From the NCBI GenBank assembly GCA_003427395.1, contig BFEA01000429.1, forward strand, positions 612,420-634,779: 22,360 nt of DNA. Reading direction: 5' to 3'. Under the pieces are notes generated by a model. It was not told where the DNA came from. It was given only the letters and a program-made list of their open reading frames with translations, and searched no databases. The position numbers and the translations under genes are program-made. The DNA comes from Chara braunii. Its lineage: Eukaryota > Streptophyta > Charophyceae > Charales > Characeae. Positions 16,910-22,360 of the stretch are shown piece by piece. Within the stretch, counting starts at the first letter, position 1. Every line of letters starts with the position of its first letter.

Positions 16910-17468
16910 TTCGCTGCATCACCCACCACCTCGGTGGAGATCGGGCAATAAGATTAGTAATGTCAGCAATGGTGGGTCATAGCCATAGTAGACTCCAGCC
17001 ACTACAACTGACATCGTCGTAATGACCATTGCCCTGGATGACCTTCGAGTCACAGTTGGCTAACGGGAGCACGATGCAGGGACTCGATGTTAGGATCCCC
17101 TAAATGAGGTCAAGGACATTGAAAGCATACTTGACAATCCTACCTGCGATGACCATGATTGCCAAAGCCAGTTGCTCACGCCTCCTCCGCAACCTGCCCA
17201 TCGTTGGGGCAACGAACACCTGTCTGGGCTCGCCCTGCAGATCCGAACACACCGCCCTAACTGCCCCCCAATGGAGCCCTCGCAACCCCCCGAACTGGTT
17301 TCCAAGGCCCCCCCTTTATGAACAAAATCACGCGCACGACGTTACCCAAGCCACGTAATAGAGTGACGCCCTTCGATGTTGTTTAGTCGTCCAACATTGC
17401 GTAGCTGAGAGGCGAAGATAGTGAGGCAAAATACTTCCCTCACAGAGGACAACACCTTTTGAAATTTA
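16910..17468. other. No gene recognised; probable decayed gag or flank
   Basis: The block lies upstream of the zinc knuckle in minus-strand order, where gag would be expected. No gag motif could be read. Short overlapping open frames at 17090-17358 on both strands are composition effects of a GC-rich patch and are not called. Confidence 0.4.
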
Positions 17469-17633
17469 GGGCCTCGCCACACCACTGTCAAAACGAAAAA
17501 CGTTTGAGTGCATCTTCACACAGAGCGTGGCAAGATGCATTTGTTACTATGAATAGCAACGGATGCATCTTACCACTTTTTGGGGTAGATGCATTATTTC
17601 TTTTTTCATTTCGACAGTAGTGTGGCGAGGCCC
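17469..17633. mobile_element. Tourist-like MITE (165 bp)
   Basis: The left end GGGCCTCGCCACACCACTGT continues CAAAACGAAAAA. It is matched at the right end by the reverse complement GGGCCTCGCCACACTACTGT and CGAAATGAAAAA. This gives 32-base terminal inverted repeats with three mismatches. The interior contains repeated GATGCAT words and no coding capacity. The flanks are TTA on the left (17466-17468) and TTG on the right, compatible with a decayed 3-base TTA target duplication. GGGCC ends and TTA targets are typical of PIF/Harbinger-derived Tourist elements in plants. Confidence 0.8.
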
Positions 17634-18106
17634 TTGCGAATGAGAAATGCTCGTACGTGGGGGCCGTCCGCCTCTACAACAAAACTTTCCGTGTAATACG
17701 CATTCACAGTGGAACACAAATGCCTCCTTCCAAAAAGGGAAAGATGTTCATGTTTCCACAATCGCACGACCTTGCCTCCGCCTACTGCATGTGAACTGTT
17801 GTAGATGAGAAGTTTGAAAGAACGTGGTCGTGGATGAGGTTATTTATTTTTTTCTTTTTTTTTTTCAAAATAGGACATGCTCCAATCTATTCGTGGGGAG
17901 CAACAAGTATTGGGAACCGGGCCCAACGTCCCATGTGAGAAACAATTTGAGAAAAATTACGCAGAATACTTTGAGATACCGGACCCATTACGCAGCTTCG
18001 GCTGAAAAGATAATAACTATGCAAGCTACATAAAAAGTTAGGTTCTCTAAGGATGATTAAGGATGGTCATGAGAATATTTAGAAAGAAAACCACCTACCT
18101 TAGCGC
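17634..18106. other. No gene recognised
   Basis: The block contains a long T-rich run (about 17840-17870) and a 69-codon open frame across it that shows no motif. No repeats or terminal structures were seen. Confidence 0.45.
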
Positions 18107-18181
18107 TTGTCAGCGGCTCAATCCTATCCGCCTCTCCCTTATACCCCGATACCTAGTCTCTACCAATCCTCCCATCCCCAA

Positions 18182-18405
18182 CTGCTAGGTTACAGAGTGG
18201 CACGACCCACCCCAAAAAAAACCCACCTGCTAGGTTACAGGGCAAAGCAACCCGCCCCAGCTCCGGCCAACGTCTACTATGTACTAGCTCACCAATAGAC
18301 ACTAGAGTGCCTTCCACCCTTGACAACTCCCCAAATCTCTCTACCAGGTCTCATGCCCTCGTACCGCTCGGGTTACAGGGCAGCGCGACCAAGCCCCAGC
18401 ACCGA
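18182..18405. repeat. Three copies of a GGTTACAGGGC-type repeat of about 40 bp
   Basis: CTGCTAGGTTACAGAGTGGC (18182), CTGCTAGGTTACAGGGCAAA (18227) and CCGCTCGGGTTACAGGGCAG (18364) each continue into GCGACC-A-CCCCA-type sequence. The spacing is 45 and then 137 bases. A plus-strand frame translates them as LLGYRVARPTPKK, LLGYRAKQPAPAPA and RSGYRAARPSPSTD. A stop at 18296-18298 separates the second and third, so a coding role is unproven. Confidence 0.6.
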
Positions 18406-18468
18406 CCAGCGTCGTTCTCACCGAGAGAAGGTTAACAACAGCCGTATTTTTCATCACCACCTCAAGAC

Positions 18469-18850
18469 ACCCTTCACTACTTCAGGATGCCGCCTACCTA
18501 AACAGGTGGTTTTCAGGGTCTTCGGACCTTTCACCACTTCAGGACCATTCAGGTCTGAAAATCCTGAATGGTCCTGAAGTGGTGAAACTTTCGAAGACCC
18601 TGAAAACCACCTGCATAGGCAGGCTGCATCCTTAAGTGGTGAAGGGTGGTTTTCATGGTCTTCAAACCTTTCACCACTTGAGGACTATTCAGGATTTTTT
18701 TAGACTGCCCAAAACTCTCACTTGACCACTTCAGGATACCCTTCACCACTTCAGGATGTAGTCTGTCTAAACAAGTGGTTTTCAGGGTCTTCGAACCTTT
18801 TACTACTTCAGGACTATTCATGATTTTCAGATTGCCCAAAACTCTCACTT
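18469..18850. repeat. 85-bp-arm hairpin followed by two direct copies of the arm
   Basis: Arm one (18469-18553, + orientation) and arm two (18563-18647, reverse complement) are both 85 bases and about 88-90 percent identical. They are separated by only 9 bases (TCTGAAAAT). Two more + copies follow, at 18645-18733 (lacking the middle) and 18737-18850. The shared words are ACCCTTCACCACTTCAGGAT, GTGGTTTTCAGGGTCTTCG and CACCACTTCAGGACTATTCA, then TGCCCAAAACTCTCACTT. Transcription of the first two would give a near-perfect stem of 85 base pairs. The 99-codon minus-strand frame across it is a translation of the repeat (EVVKGSKTLKTT twice) and is not called. Confidence 0.85.
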
Positions 18851-19316
18851 CAGAATTTTCATTCCTGAATTTTCAGCCACCCAATAACCGCTGGGTTCTC
18901 ATCTCATCCATTTGCAAACCACTGCGACCAAGGACATGAGCAGATACCAGACAAGCCACCGATCGTCACCATAGTTGTAGTTCCGATCATCCACTCTTTC
19001 AAACACTGGTTGCAGTCATCCAACAAAAAATCATTCTCAACCTTACTCCGACAAGACTTACGACGGTAGAGTCACCATCTACACCGCTGCTGTACCCTAT
19101 TTTCGCCCTATTGCCGTAGAGCGCATTATCTTCAACCATCACAGCAAACACAGTTCATTGCAACCAGCACCAAAATTATGAAGGTTTTTCCAGTTGGAAC
19201 TTCAGAAATAAAAAAATCAGGAGACTCAGATAACACGCAGGAATCGTAGTCATATAAAGAAATCAGCACCAATATTCTTACAAGAAGAGAGGACGGAAGG
19301 GAACTACTTCTCTCCC
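18851..19316. other. No gene recognised
   Basis: The sequence is moderately AT-rich, with only short frames and no motif. It might include the 5' flank of the LINE or of the 19317 frame. No promoter element can be assigned. Confidence 0.45.
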
Positions 19317-19712
19317 ATGGAAAATCCTGCACCTATTCACGTCTCTGCTGGATGTAAAAGACTCACAAGAAACCGAGCGTCTTACCCCTTCCCCCCAAAA
19401 AAACGGCCTCCTGCCCTTTCACTGCCACCACTGATAGGTGCCCCCTTACCTCCCAACCCCAGTTCAGAACAGCCCCCTAAATCACTCCTGCTCCCTCAAC
19501 AGCATATAATACCCCCTAGAGTATGCCCCCACAGAGCCGGAGATCTCCCTTCCCTCATATCCCACCCTCTCCAAGTGAAATACCTCTCAACCACTCATTC
19601 GTACAAAGGTGGATACTTGCTCACTTGCGTGTACTGCTTCGGCCACCTACAGTACAGGAACAACCTTGAACATCGAGATCACAGGCTCGATGTCAGAATA
19701 GTGTTTTTTTAA
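19317..19712 (+). CDS. Hypothetical 131-codon proline-rich frame
   Basis: I do not recognise this product. ATG 19317 opens a frame rich in Pro and Leu (PFPPKKRPPALSLPPL, GAPLPPNPSSEQPP). It then becomes more globular (YLLTCVYCFGHLQYRNN) and ends VRIVFF with a TAA. There is no signal peptide. It lies about 450 bases ahead of the LINE ORF1-like frame, with an inverted-repeat element between them. It could be a piece of the LINE 5' region, an exon, or a chance frame in C-rich DNA. Confidence 0.25.
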   Translation: MENPAPIHVSAGCKRLTRNRASYPFPPKKRPPALSLPPLIGAPLPPNPSSEQPPKSLLLPQQHIIPPRVCPHRAGDLPSLISHPLQVKYLSTTHSYKGGYLLTCVYCFGHLQYRNNLEHRDHRLDVRIVFF

Positions 19713-19810
19713 AGAATAATAATGAGGTTTTCATTTTTCGATGGAAAAAACAAAGGTATTATTTTAAACAAAAAATATTGGAAAATGCGTTACACAAGAC
19801 ACATAAAAAT

Positions 19811-20007
19811 AGGGGTAACTGCGTGGGAGTCACAAAAAGGAGTTATAATTGCAGTATGGTCTAAGATACAGTTCGCAATTGCAGTTCGGGCACCCTACCT
19901 GGCCAGAAAGTTGGGTTGTATAAATTGTCTAAACTGCAATAGCAAACTGTATCTTAGCCCATACTGCAATTATAACTGGGTTTCGTGACTCCCTCGTAGT
20001 TTCCCCT
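19811..20007. mobile_element. 197-bp inverted-repeat element (MITE-like)
   Basis: The left arm (19811-19886) and the reverse complement of the right arm (19932-20007) are both 76 bases and match at 66 positions. Both begin AGGGG and share GGGAGTCAC, AGTTATAATTGCAGTATGG, CTAAGATACAGTT and ATTGCAGTT. The loop is 45 bases. There is no coding potential. No clear target duplication was found (left flank AAAAT, right flank TTAAA), so the superfamily is open. The arms make up most of its length, as in foldback-type MITEs. Confidence 0.8.
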
Positions 20008-20157
20008 TTAAAAAAAAATATCCAAGCGCCAGCAGTCGAATTTCTTCAGGGTGGTTACATCTAGGGTGGTGACCTCGATCAAGAACTATGACCTAATCCT
20101 GGTGCCCCCCGAGTAACGGCCATAATAACTAGCCCCCCTCACCCGAATTTCAGCTGA

Positions 20158-20691
20158 ATAAGGAGGACCATAGATAGCGATCAATGGCAGGCTGTGGAGA
20201 TCAAAGACGATCCGGTGGAACAGACACCGATTCAATTAGCTGACTGGCTTCTCAGCAGCTTGAAAGACAGATACGGCCAGTTGACGGGCGACTTGAAGTT
20301 TTGTGACGCCACTTACTTGAGCATCCTCCTTATCCTTGATGGCAGCCCCAGCCTCAAGAGAGCTCTAATGGAGGGTTTGTCCCTCGGAATGCTATGGCCT
20401 GAAATCGGCTCTCGGGTTTTGCACACAGTGGCAGAGCTGCTCCCGCCCCCACCCTCAAATGAAGGGTTCGTCACACAAGAAAAGAGTGATTCCCAAACAA
20501 GAAGGAAGGAAAACAGCGGGAAGGAGAACAAAGAAGAAACTGCAGGGGTTGATAGCCAAAAGCAAAAAGAGTCAGTCCTTCATTGCTCAGAACAAGGAAC
20601 ATCAACGGAGGTTCCAAAGCAGATAGACACAGACAATACAATGGACAAAGAACACAGACAAACGCAACCTCCAGGAAGCCCCCCCCCTTGA
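20158..20691 (+). CDS. LINE ORF1-like protein (putative)
   Basis: The frame is open from 20158 to TGA 20689-20691. There is no in-frame ATG near its beginning, so the true start is unclear or lost; a GTG at 20194 is not credible in a nuclear gene. The N-terminal half looks folded and leucine-rich: LADWLLSSLKDRYGQLTG, then LSILLILDGSPSLKRALMEG and LWPEIGSRVLHTVAELL. The C-terminal half (about residue 90 on) is low-complexity and charged (TRRKENSGKENKEE) and ends in prolines. No RRM or zinc knuckle is seen, so assignment to ORF1 rests on position ahead of the endonuclease. A second open piece (20845-21156, containing MDFDRFVATQIRKSALW and CSCSLLRQNILQVPSILDKV) is probably the continuation after frame shifts. 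Confidence 0.45.
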   Translation: MRRTIDSDQWQAVEIKDDPVEQTPIQLADWLLSSLKDRYGQLTGDLKFCDATYLSILLILDGSPSLKRALMEGLSLGMLWPEIGSRVLHTVAELLPPPPSNEGFVTQEKSDSQTRRKENSGKENKEETAGVDSQKQKESVLHCSEQGTSTEVPKQIDTDNTMDKEHRQTQPPGSPPP

Positions 20692-21136
20692 AAATCTCGA
20701 ACCAGAAACGGGGCCATTGCAAGAGAACCAGCCAAACAAGAGACGTCGACTGAGACAATGTTTGGAACAGGGCTAGGGGGGCGGGAGAGTGTCTTTGAAA
20801 GGAATCCCTCTTATACCAGTAAGGAAAAATAAAGGCACCTGGAAGTGGGTCTCTCACCGTCAGAAAAGGGGCAACAAAAAGGGGAAACTTTGAAAGGGTG
20901 GTCGTCCTTTCAGGACTATGGTAGTGAGGGGGAAAAGGTATTTCGGATGGATTTTGATCGATTTGTGGCGACACAAATCAGGAAGAGCGCCCTCTGGAGT
21001 GCCGAGGATGTCGAGCACTGCTCATGCTCGCTCCTCCGACAAAACATCCTTCAAGTCCCCTCAATCCTGGACAAGGTAGACTGGGTGAGACTGAAGAGTC
21101 ATGGACAGACCTGTGCCCAGGAATCAGCAGCACTAG

Positions 21137-22360
21137 TCAAGAGATTGGCAGCCTAGCCTAGGTAAGGACGAACTGCGGGTCTTTTACGGTGAAGATAAGA
21201 CCTGGAGCAGGGCAGCACAAGTGGCGGATTTGGACCTGCTCACACTCAATGTTAATGGGTTGGCCTCAGCAAATCCGCAAAAACGGAAGGCCATGTTAGA
21301 ACAAATTAGGGGGGTAGGTGGGAGGCACTCGCCATATCTGATCTGCCTCCAGGAAACCCACATCACAAACTCTCCAGAACACACCAAAGCTCATAACCTA
21401 GTCTGGCCCCATCAAAAAATTGTGTCCCACGCACCAAGGCCAGGGTTGGCAGGGGTGGCGATATGGATCCCCCCCGACTCCCGAGNAGATGTCATNCACT
21501 CAGCAGCAGACGCGAAAGAGGGGAGATGGGNTGCAATCCTCCTCATGCTGGAGGTATAAGTAATTTGTGTAGTATGTGTCTATAGCCCCAATGACATAAA
21601 ACAACGTAAGATGTTCTTTGAGCACATACGGGTTCAACTACCGCAAGGCATCCTGACGATTATTGCAGGAGACTTTAATGCAGCTCCTGATCGCAACATG
21701 GACAGATGGAGAATTCCCTCCCCGTGTCCCACCTATATTGAGGAAGACGAAGACATCATCCGTAAGCTCTGTAATGAGAAGCACCTATATGATTCCTTTA
21801 GACGTCTGCCTCCAGAATGGAAGCTTTTCGCCTGCATACGCAACAACGGAAGCTCTTCACCTGCATACGCAACAGTGGGACATCCAAATCCAGAATAGAC
21901 CTCATCCTAGTGGAGAAAGACTTGGACAGAGCGCTGCAGGCAGCAGCCATCTTCCCACAGAGCCCATGGTCAGGGGCAGACCACAAGATGTGTGCAACAC
22001 TGTTCAGATTCCGCAAGAAGCCGGATAAGGAACCTGGGTTTCACAAGCCTAACACATCTCTCCAAAAGTTGACAAAATTTCGCAACTTCCTCGGAGATGT
22101 TTGGGACTACAAGCAATCCACACGCGACCGACATGATTCACAGATTGAGTGGTTTAACAATGGGCTAACCTTTACGACCAGGAAATGCAATGAATTTTCG
22201 AAAATACGAGCGAAAGAAAAATATGCATACGAAATTGATATTCAGGAGAAAATCCGGAATCTTGAACAAGAAAATAACATTGCACCACACCAACACCACC
22301 ACACGGCACCCACAGAGTTACAAAAGTTGAAAAAACAACTCTTGGCCTTTGCTCAACAAA
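21137..22360 (+). pseudogene. LINE ORF2 endonuclease region, frameshifted
   Basis: The apurinic/apyrimidinic endonuclease-like (EEP) domain that nicks target DNA is readable through nearly all its motifs. They are LTLNVNGL (metal-binding Asn, about 21236), LQETH (catalytic Glu, about 21347), VCVYSPN (about 21575), GDFNAAPD (Asp/Asn pair, about 21670), SRIDLILV (about 21890) and SGADHKM (the S-x-D-H catalytic pair, about 21970). One TAA (21557-21559) breaks the first frame between LQETH and YSPN. At 21819-21876 a 29-base tandem duplication moves the reading into the next frame; both sides read WKLFACIRN and KLFTCIRNSG, so the duplication is the cause. After that the frame is open to the window edge through a charged linker (IRNLEQENN). 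RT motifs are not yet reached. The 5' end of the frame overlaps the tail of the upstream frame. Confidence 0.85.
21819..21876 (+). repeat. 29-bp tandem duplication in LINE ORF2
   Basis: Bases 21819-21847 and 21848-21876 (GGAAGCT-TTC-CCTGCATAC and onward to GCAACA) match at 25 of 29 positions. Because 29 is not a multiple of three, it breaks the endonuclease frame. The four differences show that it is not a very recent assembly slip. Confidence 0.9.

Larger units (their letters stand above)
20158..22360 (+). mobile_element. L1-type LINE, 5' part, truncated by window edge
   Basis: Two consecutive plus-strand coding regions, an ORF1-like frame and an ORF2 starting with an apurinic-type endonuclease, define a LINE. 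The endonuclease is complete in outline. Reverse transcriptase would lie beyond 22360. Three isolated N bases (21486, 21496, 21531), one in-frame stop (21557-21559) and a 29-base duplication shift the frame, so this copy is probably dead. The 5' end is not sharply defined; the C-rich sequence at 20095-20160 may be 5' UTR. Confidence 0.85.

Noticed and set aside
17090-17358. Overlapping open frames on both strands in a GC-rich patch
   Set aside because: Three overlapping frames with no motif are expected from base composition.
20471-20974. 167-codon minus-strand open frame over the LINE
   Set aside because: It is antisense to the low-complexity end of the ORF1-like region and has no motif.

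Overview
The window looks like repeat-dense, gene-poor nuclear DNA of a eukaryote, most likely a land plant or other streptophyte. It has no bacterial-style operons. It carries a Ty3/gypsy retrotransposon remnant, the 5' half of an L1-type LINE, two elements with terminal inverted repeats (TIRs), several degenerate satellite families, and a broken gene related to the eukaryotic DUF7869 transposase-like family. The exact lineage cannot be fixed from the sequence alone. A 38-bp Nextera mate-pair junction adapter at 13686-13723 and nine isolated N bases show that this is a short-read draft assembly, so some frameshifts may be sequencing or assembly errors rather than true decay.

Layout, left end. 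Bases 1-800 are a degenerate CATCGCTG-type minisatellite with a 431-bp higher-order period. Bases 1111-1960 are a degenerate tandem repeat of roughly 115 bp.

Layout, 2320-9902. An unrecognised 281-codon open frame with internal repeats comes first. It is followed by a DUF7869/transposase-like pseudogene (about 3211-5563). Next come three tandem, partly broken copies of a gene family I do not recognise (5661-6565, 7222-8029, 8521-9421), plus an extra C-terminal fragment (8040-8183) and a possible divergent relative (9459-9902). All complete copies end in a conserved C-x-Y-C-x2-G-H motif. This tandem family is the best candidate here for something undescribed.

Layout, 9930-14880. Satellite-like DNA dominates. 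A roughly 300-380-bp unit recurs that carries the near-palindrome GTGCGAGT-TC-ACTCGCAC. Between satellite blocks lie an unrecognised 310-codon reading frame with one stop (11737-12666) and a TCCGGA-rich AT-rich insert. The mate-pair adapter sits inside this satellite and marks a chimeric or uncertain join. A second tandem repeat of about 275 bp follows (14330-14880).

Layout, right half. A minus-strand Ty3/gypsy fragment (zinc knuckle, protease, start of reverse transcriptase; 16909-15770) is followed by a 165-bp Tourist-like MITE, a proline-rich short repeat, an 85-bp-arm hairpin array, a 197-bp inverted-repeat element, and a LINE running off the right edge. The LINE has an ORF1-like frame and an ORF2 beginning with an apurinic-type endonuclease domain. 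No rRNA, tRNA or CRISPR array was found.
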